Shown one piece after another: positions 9,737-18,532 of a stretch of 64,000 nucleotides of DNA. Location: the NCBI RefSeq assembly GCF_002245625.1, contig NZ_NOIG01000005.1, positions 1 to 64,000 of the forward strand, read 5' to 3'. Within the stretch, counting starts at the first letter, position 1; each line of letters starts with the position of its first letter. Below the pieces are notes generated by a model. It saw only the letters and a list, made by a program, of their open reading frames with translations. It was not told where the DNA came from and made no database searches. The stretch is from Acidovorax kalamii (lineage in GTDB: Bacteria; Pseudomonadota; Gammaproteobacteria; Burkholderiales; Burkholderiaceae_C). The translations under genes and the position numbers were made by a program.

Positions 9737-9758
9737 ACCCTGAAGCGTACTTCAAGGT
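9737..9758. promoter_or_regulatory. MerR-type operator dyad
   Basis: A 22-base near-perfect inverted repeat between the divergent MerR gene and the membrane protein gene. The left arm is ACCCTGAAG, the centre CGTA, and the right arm CTTCAAGGT, with a single mismatch between arms. It directly follows and overlaps TTGACC (9734-9739), a plausible -35 for the rightward gene. MerR regulators bind dyads in this position, inside long 19-20 base spacers. No convincing -10 follows at that distance, so the exact promoter is uncertain. Confidence 0.7.
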
Positions 9759-9800
9759 GGAAGCTCGGGGCTTCATCCATTCCCTGAGGGTCTTTTTTCC

Positions 9801-10289
9801 ATGCACATCCCCGCCTTGCCTTCTGCCCGTTACCTGCGCATCGTGCGCGCCAGCGGTTGGTACGACCTGCTCGTCACCTGGCCGTTTGCCCTGCCCTGGA
9901 CCTTTGCCTGGCTCTACGCGCAGCTGAACCTGCTGGCCCAGGCACTTGGCTTGCCCGGCACGCTGCACCCGCTCGACACCACCCACATGCTGCTGGCCAA
10001 CCTGCTGGGCTCGGTGGTGGTGGTGTGGTCGGTGGCGCGCATCGTGGCGCCCACGCTGCTGCTGGGGCGGCTGGATGGCGTGGCGCGCTTTTTGTTTGCT
10101 GCCTGGCAGATCTACGCCGTGGCGCACGGGGCCAATGCCATCGTGCTGGGCTTCACCGCGTTCGAGCTGGTGTTTGGCGTGCTGCAGTGGTGGCGCGTGC
10201 AAGGTGCAGGCATGGCCCTGTGCCCGCCGGGCAACACGCGGGTCAGTGAGCGGCTCAGTGCGCAGGGGCCGGTGCGGGCAGGCACCTGA
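9801..10289 (+). CDS. Small integral membrane protein, unknown function
   Basis: A 162-residue hydrophobic protein. Three or four membrane segments can be seen: about 20-45 (DLLVTWPFALPWTFAWLY), 63-85 (MLLANLLGSVVVVWSVARIV), 90-108 and 115-133 (GFTAFELVFGVLQWW). I do not recognise a named family. The gene is divergent from a MerR regulator across a shared dyad, so it is the likely regulated target. Its 3' end overlaps the converging MFS gene by 35 bases. The start at 9801 gives a sensible topology but has only a weak, distant Shine-Dalgarno (TGAGGG at 9784-9789). Confidence 0.75.
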   Translation: MHIPALPSARYLRIVRASGWYDLLVTWPFALPWTFAWLYAQLNLLAQALGLPGTLHPLDTTHMLLANLLGSVVVVWSVARIVAPTLLLGRLDGVARFLFAAWQIYAVAHGANAIVLGFTAFELVFGVLQWWRVQGAGMALCPPGNTRVSERLSAQGPVRAGT

Positions 10290-11514
10290 AGGCAATGGCG
10301 CCTGTCGCCAGCATGCCCGCAATGGTCAGCATCACTGCCACATACGGGTCCAGGCCCCGCGCGGCGGCCAGCGAGGCGGCCAGGCCCGTCACCCACTGCA
10401 TCAGCGCCACGCCCAGAAACAGGGCCATGGTGAACACTGCCATGGCCCGCCCGGTCATCGCGGCCGGGTAGGACGAACGCACGTCGGCGTACTGCAGCAC
10501 CATGTAGCCCGACAGCAGGCCCACAGCAATCGAGCCCGCCACGTCCAGCCATTCGGCGTGCAACAGGCCGATGGCCACAAACAGCACGGCCAGCAGCAGC
10601 GTGAAGCCCACCAGCCAGCGCCTGCGCCGGCCAGGCCCGGGGTCAATGCGCCCGAAGTAGGCCGGGGTGAACAGCGACACCAGCGACGAGAGCATGGCCA
10701 CGTTGCCGCTGGCCAACAGGCTGTAGCCATGCCGCTCGATGAGCAGCGGCCCCAGCCACAGCCCGCGCAGCGTGAGGAAGGAGGCATAGGTCATCAGCCC
10801 CAGCAGCATGATGCCGGCCGTGTGCGGCAGCAGGAACAGCGCACCAAAGCCGCGCACTGCGGCACCGACCGATTCGCGCGGCAGCGTGCTGTGTGCATGC
10901 TGCACGGGCTCGTGCACCTTCCAGAAGATCAGCAGCCAGGCCAGGGCGGCCAGCCCGGCCAGCACGCCAAACCCCAGGCGCCAGGACGACTGCTGCACCA
11001 GCCAGGCCAGCGGCGTGCCGGTGAACAGCATGCCCAGCCCGCCCACGCCCATGGCGATGCCCGACACCATCGCAAACCGGCTGGCCGGAAAGTAGCGCGC
11101 AATGAACACGGTGCACACCAGAAAGGCGGGCGCGCAGCCCACCCCAATCAGCACCTGCCCCAGCAGCACCCCGCCATAGCCGGGCGCGAGTGCCGACAGC
11201 AGGGCACCCGCAATGGTGAGCGGGAAGGCCACCAGCAGCGTGCGCCGCACGCCATACAGGTCGATGCCGACGCCCATGAACAGCTGCATGGTGCCGAACG
11301 CAAACGCGAAAGCCCCGGCAAACACCCCCAGCGCCTCGGCCGACAGCCCGAACTCCGCCCGCAACCCGGTGGCCATGATCGCCGTGATGGTGCGAAACGC
11401 CTGGCTCAGCGCAAAGCCCGACACCAGCGCCAGCAGCATGGCCCAGGCGGCGCGGGATGAAAGAAGCGGGGCGGGTTGCGAAGCGGGCGGAGGGGCAGGC
11501 AGGGGGGTGGGCAC
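10255..11514 (-). CDS. MFS transporter
   Basis: A 419-residue major facilitator superfamily protein with about 12 hydrophobic segments and a central cytoplasmic loop around residues 205-230 (KVHEPVQHAH). The loop between helices 2 and 3 has the MFS-like signature GVGIDLYGVRRTLL. This family moves small solutes by proton symport or antiport; the substrate cannot be told. The first about 20 residues are Pro/Ala-rich and the true start could be internal, although 11514 opens the frame naturally. The 3' end overlaps the facing membrane protein gene by 35 bases, so the two transcripts are antisense at their ends. Confidence 0.85.
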   Translation of the reverse strand: MPTPLPAPPPASQPAPLLSSRAAWAMLLALVSGFALSQAFRTITAIMATGLRAEFGLSAEALGVFAGAFAFAFGTMQLFMGVGIDLYGVRRTLLVAFPLTIAGALLSALAPGYGGVLLGQVLIGVGCAPAFLVCTVFIARYFPASRFAMVSGIAMGVGGLGMLFTGTPLAWLVQQSSWRLGFGVLAGLAALAWLLIFWKVHEPVQHAHSTLPRESVGAAVRGFGALFLLPHTAGIMLLGLMTYASFLTLRGLWLGPLLIERHGYSLLASGNVAMLSSLVSLFTPAYFGRIDPGPGRRRRWLVGFTLLLAVLFVAIGLLHAEWLDVAGSIAVGLLSGYMVLQYADVRSSYPAAMTGRAMAVFTMALFLGVALMQWVTGLAASLAAARGLDPYVAVMLTIAGMLATGAIAFRCLPAPAPAH

Positions 11515-12143
11515 AGGTGCGGGTCTCCAGGGCAGAAGTCAGCGGCTGCCGGCACAGGGGCACTGGCCGCAGGGCCCTGCGAGGTTACCTGCACCTGGAG
11601 AAGCGGGCTGTCACCCAGGGACGTGCGGGGTGCGGCTGTGCGGGCACGTGGGGGGCTTGGAGGGGTTTCCTAGGGTATGTCCCAGTCCCCGATGCCTATG
11701 CCCCACCAAGACGGTCGGATGCTGATGGTTTTGAGTTGCCCATCACTGTAATCAAATGTTTCTTGCAGTATTGGGTCTTCTGGTGCGATCAATTCAACCT
11801 CACTCCGGGGCCCGGGCGCCCGTCATGAGGGCGCCACAGGGCGCGAACAGACTTTAGAGGCAGCTCTCGATGTGGGGATCACCCCAATGACGGGGCTGCA
11901 GGGCCTGGGGCACCCTTGGGGTCATGTGCTGCGCCGGGTGTTGTTCACGGCTCTGGAATCGCTGGTTTCGGTCTCTCGCAAGCAGGATGGCGCAGGCAGT
12001 GGGTGGTGCCAGATGAATGGCAAGGTTTGTGCTTAGGTGGCTGGCAGGGGCTTTTGAACAGGCCCCGGTGGCCGGTGGCCACAGGCCGTTGGATGGAAGT
12101 TGTCGGGCGCACCCAGGGTGCGCTGCGATGTCAGGAGTGACCG
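11515..12143. other. 629-base stretch without a supported gene
   Basis: This region lies between the MFS start and the MliC-like gene. Small open frames exist on both strands but none has a family signature or ribosome binding site, and their compositions look like shadow frames. The middle, 11690-11800, is clearly less GC-rich than its surroundings. A hairpin with arms GGCGCCC/GGGCGCC lies at 11815-11835 but has no T-run. AGGAG at 12133-12137 is the ribosome binding site of the MliC-like gene. It may hold a small RNA, long leader or gene remnant; nothing more specific is supported. Confidence 0.4.
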
Positions 12144-12506
12144 ATGAAGACGATGGTTTTGCTGGGTTCGGGTGCGTTGGCCACCCTCTTGTTGTCGGGC
12201 TGCGCAAGCCAGCCCCCGGCCATGCAGGCGTTCAGCGCTCCGGCAGACGGCAACAGCATGCAGTACGCCTGTGGCAACGGCGAGAAGGTCGAAATGCAGT
12301 TCTACCCTGACCAGGGCCGCAGCGTGATGCGCCGCAGTGGCTGGACGGTGGAGCTGCCCCGGCAGGTGGCAGAAACCGGCTACGCCTACAGCAACGGCCC
12401 CACCACGGTGCTGGGCAAGGGCAATGAGCTGACCATCCAGATTGGCCACCTGGCACCGATCTGGTGCCGCAGCAACCGTTCCATGATGGTGGCCGAGATC
12501 AAGTAA
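12144..12506 (+). CDS. MliC-family lysozyme-inhibitor-like lipoprotein
   Basis: A 120-residue exported lipoprotein. The signal peptide ends in a lipobox with Cys20 (LLLSGC). The mature part has the pattern of the C-type lysozyme inhibitor domain: YACGNGEKVEMQFYP near residue 41, a middle VELPRQV, then YSNGPTTVLGKGNELTIQ. A second Cys (IWC) near residue 108 could pair with Cys43. MliC proteins bind and block host or predator lysozyme in the periplasm. The start at 12144 has AGGAG seven bases upstream. The match is by pattern only; an unrelated small lipoprotein is the alternative. Confidence 0.8.
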   Translation: MKTMVLLGSGALATLLLSGCASQPPAMQAFSAPADGNSMQYACGNGEKVEMQFYPDQGRSVMRRSGWTVELPRQVAETGYAYSNGPTTVLGKGNELTIQIGHLAPIWCRSNRSMMVAEIK

Positions 12507-12606
12507 CAGGGTTTTCTCTTTTCACCTCCCGGCCGCTGGCCGGTGGGTCGGGTTCCAGGGGCCTGCGCAGTGTGGCTGCGCAGGCCCTTTTCCGTTTCAG
12601 GCCGTT

Positions 12607-13113
12607 TCAGGGCGTGCCCGGTGCGCAGGCCTCGGGGGCCGTGGCAGCGGGGCGCTGCTCCAGGGTCAAGGGCGCAATCAGGTGGTTGCCCTGTGCATCC
12701 CGCACGGTGACGGCCACCTCGCGGCTGCTGTCGGCGCGGGTGTCGCTGAACTGCAGGCGCATCTCGGCGGCCACGGTGCGGGTCTGCACCTGGCCGTCGG
12801 CCAGCTCCGTGGTTTCCAGGGTGCCGTTCAGCACGGCCAGGCCGGTGGCATCGATCTCCCACGGGCCGGTGAACACAAAGTGGCGGCAGGTGACGGTCAG
12901 CTCCACCCGCTCGTTCTCCAGCCGCAACTCGGTGCTGCCGCAATGCTGCGCGCAAGGGGCGCCAACGGCGAAGCCGCTGCCCGAGAAGCCAAGCACACCA
13001 TTGATGGGCCCGGTGCCCGTGCCCCCGGTGCCAGGCCCGCAGGCGGCCAGCACCAGCAAGGTGGCGGCCGTGGCCAGCAGCCGGGCTGTGCGCTGGGCCA
13101 TAAGCCGGGCCAT
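12607..13113 (-). CDS. Putative lipoprotein, unknown function
   Basis: A protein of about 168 residues with a signal peptide ending in the lipobox LVLAAC (Cys25), so it is probably anchored in the outer membrane. The mature part begins Gly/Thr-rich (GPGTGGTGTG) and contains two paired Cys (APCAQHC) and two others (TC, EAC). I recognise no family. The start is uncertain: ATG at 13113 gives a normal-length signal peptide, while ATG at 13143 would add ten residues and overlap the upstream DUF6502 gene by 17 bases. Neither has a good Shine-Dalgarno, which fits translational coupling to the upstream gene. Confidence 0.65.
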   Translation of the reverse strand: MARLMAQRTARLLATAATLLVLAACGPGTGGTGTGPINGVLGFSGSGFAVGAPCAQHCGSTELRLENERVELTVTCRHFVFTGPWEIDATGLAVLNGTLETTELADGQVQTRTVAAEMRLQFSDTRADSSREVAVTVRDAQGNHLIAPLTLEQRPAATAPEACAPGTP

Positions 13114-13126
13114 GTGGGCCCAGAGT

Positions 13127-13954
13127 TCAGGAAGGACGTTCATCTTTGTCTGCGGCATAGAAGTAGCTGCCAAAGCGGGCGCGCCGGTTGCGCTCGCCGG
13201 GCGGGGTGTTTTTCTGGTCGTGGTCGTAGCGGGCCTGCGCCTCGGTCATCACGGTCTTGAAAGCCTGGCGCCAGGCCCTGGCGGCCACCACGTGCAGGCG
13301 GTGGGCGGACTCTGCGCTCAGCTGGTCCACAAACACGGCCTGCTCCAGGTAGTTGTGCTCGCCCTCCAGGTTGAGGCTGGCGGCGGCCAGGTGGTCGTGC
13401 AGGTTCTCCTGCATCAGCTGCGCCATCTCGGCAAAGCCCTGGCGCGGCACAAAACCAGCGGCCAGCAGGCGGATCTGGCCGTCCTCGCCTTCCTCGGCCA
13501 TGCCCAGGCGCACCAGCTCGTCAAGCACCGCGCGGGGCCGCACATCGCTGCTGATGCTGGCCACCAGTCCGTCAAAGTGCGGGGGCTCGCCGCTGCGGGG
13601 CAGGGGGCGGGGTTGGCCCTCGTCGTCCAGGCAATCGGTCTGGCTCAGCCAGCGCGCGGCCACCTGGCTGGCCATGTTCAGCGGGGTTTCGCCCGCTTCT
13701 TCTTCGGCAGAAGGTTCGGCCAGGCGGCCCAGGTTGCGCACGTCGCGCCGGTGCACGCCCGACATCAGGCTCACCGCGCTGTCGGTGGCCTTCTTGCCCG
13801 TGCGCTGCAGCTCGTCGTGCGCGGCGTCCAGAAACACCTTCTTCATCGCCGCTGCAAACGCGGGGTAGGCCACGCCGTTGCGCAGCAGCAGGCGCGCCAA
13901 CGGGCGCAGCACGTGCAGGGCAGAGGCCAGAACGATGGCGGAGCGGGAGGGCAT
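13127..13954 (-). CDS. DUF6502-like protein
   Basis: A 275-residue cytosolic protein that I believe belongs to DUF6502, a family common in Burkholderiales and of unknown function. The N-terminal 90 residues (RPLARLLLRNGVAYPAF, then VSLMSGVHRRDVRNL) look like a winged-helix DNA-binding region: the second segment has the spacing of a recognition helix. The C-terminal half is helical (AAASLNLEGEHNYLEQAVF, then LSAESAHRLHVVAARAW). No signal peptide or enzymatic motif is seen. It is followed on the same strand by the lipoprotein gene and is divergent from the beta-propeller gene. A regulatory role is inference. Confidence 0.7.
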   Translation of the reverse strand: MPSRSAIVLASALHVLRPLARLLLRNGVAYPAFAAAMKKVFLDAAHDELQRTGKKATDSAVSLMSGVHRRDVRNLGRLAEPSAEEEAGETPLNMASQVAARWLSQTDCLDDEGQPRPLPRSGEPPHFDGLVASISSDVRPRAVLDELVRLGMAEEGEDGQIRLLAAGFVPRQGFAEMAQLMQENLHDHLAAASLNLEGEHNYLEQAVFVDQLSAESAHRLHVVAARAWRQAFKTVMTEAQARYDHDQKNTPPGERNRRARFGSYFYAADKDERPS

Positions 13955-14010
13955 GAAAACAGAACCGGCGCGCGGTAGGTGTCAGGGTCAGGCCGTGATT
14001 GTCATCTGGT

Positions 14011-14040
14011 TGACGCGTGGAAATTGTGTGGGATATTATC
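14011..14040 (+). promoter_or_regulatory. Sigma-70-type promoter for the beta-propeller gene
   Basis: TTGACG at 14011-14016 and TATTAT at 14035-14040 are separated by 18 bases, a close match to the sigma-70 consensus and the best such pair I found in the window. The -10 lies within a small palindrome, GGATATTATCC (14032-14042), that a regulator could use. Transcription would begin about 70 bases before the ATG at 14119. Confidence 0.65.
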
Positions 14041-14118
14041 CCACTTATCTGCGAGATGGGATGGGCAAGCTTCCACCCCGCCATGCAGATCACAGGTATC
14101 CACAGGGAGAAAAATCAC

Positions 14119-16152
14119 ATGACGAACCGAAGGTTGATAAAGAAAGTGGCGGGCATGTCCTATGTCTCGCCCGCATGGCTGGCCGTGGCCACGGCCGCAT
14201 TCGTGGCGGGTTGCGGCGGGGGGGAGGGCGGCAACCCGCAGACGCCCAACGAGGCGCGGCTGCAGGTGGCGCGGTCGGGCGATCTGGTGGCCTACTTCAA
14301 GGCCAAGATCGCGCAGCGGGTGGCGCTGGGTTACCCCGGCACGGCCATCACCGTGCCCACCGTGGGGGGCCTGAGCAGCGCAGGCAGCGTGGTCACCCAC
14401 ACCGGCGCACCTCTGGCAGGTGCGGTGGTGGAGGAAGACGGCCTCATCAAGGCCGAGGGCACCATGCTGTACGGCCTGCACCGCGCCTACGCCACCGACA
14501 CCGGCCGCGAGCCGCCGCGTCTGACTGCCCAGGCGCGCGCCGCCGACGGCAGCCTGGCCAGCGTGGGCCGCGCCACGCTGGATGCCAAGTTCATCCCCCA
14601 GGGCTTTTATGTGGCGGGCGGCGGCACACGCGCCGCCGTGCTGTCGCAGCAAGACCCGTACGCCGACCGCCAGCCCGTGGTGGCTGCGGCCGACGCCAGC
14701 ATCACCGTGGTGCCCGAATACAGCCGCATGCTGTCGCTCGACCTGTTCGCGATCAGCAAGGACATGGCGCCCGCGCAGCTCAAGCAGATGCGCATCGACG
14801 GACTTCTGGTGGGCAGCCGCCTGATCGGCAACACGCTGTACCTGGTCACCACCTGGTCGCCCGACCTCACCCGCTTCACCGTGCATGCGGGCGCCTCGGC
14901 ATCGGCGGTGCAGACGGCGCTCAAGGACCTGAACACTGCCGCACTGATCCCCACCCTGCGCGTGGACGGCGGCCAGCCCCAGCCGCTGGTGAACGAGGCC
15001 GACTGCCTGGTGCAGACAGGCAATGCCTCGCTGTCGCTGCAGCTCACCTCCATCACGGCCATTGACCTCACCTCGTCCAGCCTGGCGCGCACCAGCCGCT
15101 GTTTTGCGGGTGGCAGCGAAGCCGTGCACCTGGGCGCGCGCAGTGTGTATGTGGCCAGCTCGCGCCAGTACCGCTATGGCGGCGACGTGATCAATGCCGT
15201 GTTCCCGGCCGACAGCCGCACCGACATCCACAAGTTCAGCTTCCGTGGTGCGCAGGTGGACTACGACGCCTCGGGCAGTGTGGACGGCCACCTGGGCTGG
15301 GACCTGCGCCGCATGCCGTCGCGCCTGAACGAGTACCAGAACGACTTGCGCGTGCTGACCTTCACCGGCAAGACGGGCCAAAGTGGCATGCCGCCGGTGA
15401 CCATCCAGGCCCAGCAGGCCTCCCCCGCGCTGCTGACCGTGCTGCGCGACAGCGGCCGCGACAACCACCTGAGCCCGCAGGCCAAGCTGCCCATCCGGCT
15501 GCGCACGGCGCGGGGCGATCAGCAGATCGACAACGTGTTTTTTGCAGGCACCCGGGCCTATGCCACCCCCTTTGCCACCACCGAACCCGTGTGGGTGCTG
15601 GACCTGGCCAACCCCGCCAACCCCACGGTGGCGGGCGAGCTGGCGGCGGGCGGCCATGCCGACCACCTGGTGCCGCTGCCAAACGGCCTGCTGCTGGGGG
15701 TGGGCAAGGACAGCGCCCTGGGCGGCGTGGCCGACGGCATTCAGCTGGCGGTGTTTGACGTGCGCAATGCCGCGCAGGGCAAGCGCCTGGCCACGCAGAC
15801 GGTGGGCGGCCGGGGCAGCATCACCACACTCGACAGCACCCGGCCCGTGCTCAACCTACAGGTGGTGGAAGGCAAGGTGCGCCTGGCGTTCCCGGCCCGC
15901 GTCTACCAGGCGCCCACCGGGGTGGGCACGCCCCCGCCCGTGCGGGGCTACCAGGGCGCCCTGCGGCTGGAGGTGAACACGACCACCGGCGCGCTCGCCC
16001 AGCGCTCCATGGTGGTGTCCACACCCATCCTGAACGGCGACACGCCCGGGCTGTACAGCCGCTTTGACATTGCCAACGAACGCAGCCTGCAGGTGGACAA
16101 CCTGGCCTACCAGCTCTCGGGCGGGCAGGTGTTTGCCAAGGCCGGAGACTGA
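14119..16152 (+). CDS. Secreted beta-propeller domain lipoprotein
   Basis: A 677-residue exported protein. The signal peptide ends in a lipobox at Cys32 (FVAGC) followed by a Gly-rich spacer, which suggests membrane anchoring. The rest resembles the secreted beta-propeller family PF09826: VVEEDGLIKAEGTMLYGL, then a blade-like SRLIGNTLYLVTTW, EYQNDLRVLTFTG and PVWVLDLANPANPTVAGEL, with repeated strand-turn-strand patterns. The function of the family is unknown; binding or scaffolding at the cell surface is likely. The start at 14119 has AGGGAGA upstream and a strong promoter about 80 bases earlier. It is divergent from the DUF6502 gene and followed by a clear terminator. Confidence 0.82.
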   Translation: MTNRRLIKKVAGMSYVSPAWLAVATAAFVAGCGGGEGGNPQTPNEARLQVARSGDLVAYFKAKIAQRVALGYPGTAITVPTVGGLSSAGSVVTHTGAPLAGAVVEEDGLIKAEGTMLYGLHRAYATDTGREPPRLTAQARAADGSLASVGRATLDAKFIPQGFYVAGGGTRAAVLSQQDPYADRQPVVAAADASITVVPEYSRMLSLDLFAISKDMAPAQLKQMRIDGLLVGSRLIGNTLYLVTTWSPDLTRFTVHAGASASAVQTALKDLNTAALIPTLRVDGGQPQPLVNEADCLVQTGNASLSLQLTSITAIDLTSSSLARTSRCFAGGSEAVHLGARSVYVASSRQYRYGGDVINAVFPADSRTDIHKFSFRGAQVDYDASGSVDGHLGWDLRRMPSRLNEYQNDLRVLTFTGKTGQSGMPPVTIQAQQASPALLTVLRDSGRDNHLSPQAKLPIRLRTARGDQQIDNVFFAGTRAYATPFATTEPVWVLDLANPANPTVAGELAAGGHADHLVPLPNGLLLGVGKDSALGGVADGIQLAVFDVRNAAQGKRLATQTVGGRGSITTLDSTRPVLNLQVVEGKVRLAFPARVYQAPTGVGTPPPVRGYQGALRLEVNTTTGALAQRSMVVSTPILNGDTPGLYSRFDIANERSLQVDNLAYQLSGGQVFAKAGD

Positions 16153-16181
16153 AGCGCACGCCGAGTGCAGATCAGGGAGAG

Positions 16182-16235
16182 AACTATAAAAACCATAGCT
16201 GCCAGCGCTTTCCTGTAGGGCGCAGGCAGCAGTTA
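16182..16235. repeat. Short intergenic repeat, copy 2 (diverged)
   Basis: It has the family layout: an AT-rich ACTATAAAAACCATAGCT, then a CCAGCGCTTTC segment, a GGGCGCAGGC segment and a GGCC continuing into the terminator that follows. It lies between the converging beta-propeller and kynA genes, as copies 1 and 4 lie between convergent genes. Confidence 0.6.
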
Positions 16236-16237
16236 GA

Positions 16238-16277
16238 AGGCCTGTTCACCGGGGTGGTGAGCAGGCCTGTTTTTTTT
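16238..16277 (+). terminator. Rho-independent terminator after the beta-propeller gene
   Basis: A long hairpin with arms AGGCCTGTTCACC and GGTGAGCAGGCCT around a five-base loop, with one internal mismatch, followed by a run of eight T at 16270-16277. It terminates the rightward beta-propeller transcript. On the opposite strand no T-run follows, so it may not stop the kyn transcript. Confidence 0.9.
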
Positions 16278-16294
16278 GCGGTGTGCCGCCGTGC

Positions 16295-17194
16295 TTACAG
16301 GTCCGTGCGCAGCTTCCAGATTTCGGGGAACAGCACCACGTCGAGCATCTTGCGCAGGTAGCTCACCCCGCCCGTGCCGCCCGTGCCGCGCTTGAAGCCG
16401 ATCACGCGCTCCACCGTGGTCACGTGGCGGAAGCGCCAGAGGCGGAAGGCGTCTTCCAGGTCGGTCAGCTCCTCGCCCAGCTGGTACAGGTCCCAGTGCT
16501 TCTCGGGGTTGCGGTACACGGTGAGCCAGGCCTGCTCCACCGCATCGTTTTCTACATAAGGCTGTGTCCAGTCGCGTTCGGTGTGGCTGGCGGGCACGGC
16601 CAGGCCGCGCCGGGCCATCAGGCGCAGGGCCTCGTCATACAGTGAGGGGGCTTCGTACGTGGCCTGCACCTGGGCCAGCAGGTCGGCGCGGTGCTCGTGG
16701 GGCTTGAGCATGGCGCGGTTCTTGTTGCCCATCGAAAACTCGATGCAGCGGTACTGGTAGCTCTGGAACCCGCTGGACTGGCCCAGGTACGGGCGCATGG
16801 CGCTGTACTCGGGCGGCGTCATGGTGGCCAGCACGTCCCACGCGTGCACCAGCTGCTCCATGATCTTGCTGACGCGCGCCAGCATCTTGAACGCGGGCGG
16901 CAGCTCGTCGCGCGCAATGTGGCCGATGGCTGCGCGCAGCTCGTGCAGCATGAGCTTCATCCACAGTTCGCTGGTCTGGTGCTGCACGATGAACAGCATC
17001 TCGTCGTGCGCGGGCGACAGCGGCTTTTGTGCGGTGAGGATGGCGTCGAGCTGCAGGTAGTCGCCGTAGCTCATGCTCTGGCTGAAGTCGAGCTGTGCGC
17101 GCTCTTCATGCACGATGGATTCGGGCAGGGCAGATGCTGCGTTGTCGCCTGGGTTGGCGTTGGCCGGTGTGTTGGAGTGGGAGAAGGGGCACAT
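16295..17194 (-). CDS. kynA: Tryptophan 2,3-dioxygenase
   Basis: A 299-residue haem dioxygenase that opens the indole ring of L-tryptophan to N-formylkynurenine, the first step of the kynurenine pathway. Family segments: [32 protein letters not shown] (substrate and haem pocket), and near the C-terminus [12 protein letters not shown] with the haem-ligating His, followed by the flexible GTGGTGG loop that closes over the substrate. Length is typical of bacterial forms. It lies two bases after the kynU stop, so it is the last gene of a kynB-kynU-kynA operon. The product feeds KynB and then KynU, giving anthranilate and alanine. Confidence 0.97.
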   Translation of the reverse strand: MCPFSHSNTPANANPGDNAASALPESIVHEERAQLDFSQSMSYGDYLQLDAILTAQKPLSPAHDEMLFIVQHQTSELWMKLMLHELRAAIGHIARDELPPAFKMLARVSKIMEQLVHAWDVLATMTPPEYSAMRPYLGQSSGFQSYQYRCIEFSMGNKNRAMLKPHEHRADLLAQVQATYEAPSLYDEALRLMARRGLAVPASHTERDWTQPYVENDAVEQAWLTVYRNPEKHWDLYQLGEELTDLEDAFRLWRFRHVTTVERVIGFKRGTGGTGGVSYLRKMLDVVLFPEIWKLRTDL

Positions 17195-17196
17195 GA

Positions 17197-18507
17197 TCAG
17201 GTCACTGCATGGGTCTGGTTGAACTCAGGCTTTCGCCACTCGCCACTCTCCAGCACCTGGCGCAGGTGCTCCACGGCGTTCCACACGTCTTCAAAGCCCA
17301 GGTACAGCGGCGTAAAGCCAAAGCGCAGGATGTCCTTGTGGCGGCCCGTGCCGCCGTCGCCCTTGCGGAAGTCGCCAATCACGCCGCGTGCAATCAGCGC
17401 CTGCACGATGGCGTAGGCGCCGCTGCCCTGGCCGTTCACGCCCGCGCCTTCGTCGCGCGTCAGGCACACCTGCGAGCCGCGCTGGGCATGGTCACGCGGC
17501 GTGGCCAGGCCCAGGCCGTGGCCTGTGCAGCGCTCTTCCACCAACTGGATGAACAGGTCGGTGAGCGCCAGCGACTTGGTGCGCAGCGCGGCCATGCCGC
17601 CCAGGCTTTGTGCGGCGGTGAACACATCCAGACCGCATTGCAAGGCCGACAGGCTGATGATGGGTTGCGTGCCGCACAGGTAGCGCGTGATGCCCGGGGC
17701 GGGCTGGTAGTCGGGTGTAAAGGCAAACGGTGCGGCATGGCCCCACCAGCCGGACAGCGGCTGCCAGAAGCGGCTGGCATGGCGCGGATGCACCCACACA
17801 AAGGCGGGTGCGCCGGGGCCGCCGTTCAAATATTTGTAGCCGCAGCCAATCGAGAAATCTGCGCCTGCGCCGTTCAGATCGACCGGCACCGCGCCCGCGC
17901 TGTGTGCCAGGTCCCACACGCACAGAATGCCCTGGGCGTGCGCAGCGGCGGTGATGGCGGCCATGTCGTGCATGGCGCCGGTGCGGTAGTTCACGTGGGT
18001 GAGCATCAGCACGGCCACGTCGCTGGTCAGCGCTGCGGTGATCTCTTCAGGCTCCACCAGCACCAGCTCCAGGCCGCGCTCCTTGCACAGGCCTTCGGCA
18101 ATGTAGAGGTCGGTGGGGAAGTTGCTGCGCTCGCTCACGATGCGCTTGCGCGCGGGGCTGTCTTCGCGCGCAATGTTCAGCGCCGCGCTCAGCACCTTGT
18201 AGAGGTTGATGGAGGTGCTGTCGGTGCACACCACTTCATCCTTGCCCGCGCCAATCAGCGGGGCGAGCTGGTTGCCCAGGCGCTGGGGCAGGTCGAACCA
18301 GCTGGCGGTGTTCCACGATTTGATGAGGTCGGTGCCCCATTCGCGGGTGACCACATCGGCCACGCGTGCGGCGGCGGCCTTGGGGGCCACGCCCAGTGAA
18401 TTGCCGTCCAGGTAGATCACGCCCGGGGGCAGGGCGAAGTGGCTGCGCAGCGGCGCCAGGGGGTCTTGCGCGTCGAGCGCGCGGCAGTCTTGCAAGGTGG
18501 TGGTCAT
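17197..18507 (-). CDS. kynU: Kynureninase
   Basis: A 436-residue PLP enzyme that cleaves L-kynurenine to anthranilate and alanine. Family features: YLDGNSLG near the N-terminus, the segment [12 protein letters not shown] in which Asp contacts the PLP pyridine, and the lysine region [16 protein letters not shown] where the Lys forms the Schiff base. It sits between kynB (88 bases upstream) and kynA (two bases downstream). A repeat element occupies the gap to kynB, so kynU and kynA might be partly uncoupled from kynB transcription. The assignment is secure. Confidence 0.97.
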   Translation of the reverse strand: MTTTLQDCRALDAQDPLAPLRSHFALPPGVIYLDGNSLGVAPKAAAARVADVVTREWGTDLIKSWNTASWFDLPQRLGNQLAPLIGAGKDEVVCTDSTSINLYKVLSAALNIAREDSPARKRIVSERSNFPTDLYIAEGLCKERGLELVLVEPEEITAALTSDVAVLMLTHVNYRTGAMHDMAAITAAAHAQGILCVWDLAHSAGAVPVDLNGAGADFSIGCGYKYLNGGPGAPAFVWVHPRHASRFWQPLSGWWGHAAPFAFTPDYQPAPGITRYLCGTQPIISLSALQCGLDVFTAAQSLGGMAALRTKSLALTDLFIQLVEERCTGHGLGLATPRDHAQRGSQVCLTRDEGAGVNGQGSGAYAIVQALIARGVIGDFRKGDGGTGRHKDILRFGFTPLYLGFEDVWNAVEHLRQVLESGEWRKPEFNQTHAVT

Positions 18508-18532
18508 GGTGTTCAGAGTGGTTTGCTTCTGT

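Noticed and set aside
11815..11835. Strong GC hairpin in the gene-free region as a terminator
   Set aside because: The hairpin is perfect but no T-run follows on either strand, so there is no support for intrinsic termination.
11854..12207. A 117-codon reverse frame in the gene-free region
   Set aside because: Pro/Ala/His-rich low-complexity translation without start signals, overlapping the MliC gene leader. It is more likely random.
12464..13978. A 504-codon forward frame over the lipoprotein and DUF6502 genes
   Set aside because: It has no ribosome binding site or family motif, and the reverse strand carries a signal peptide and a structured protein.
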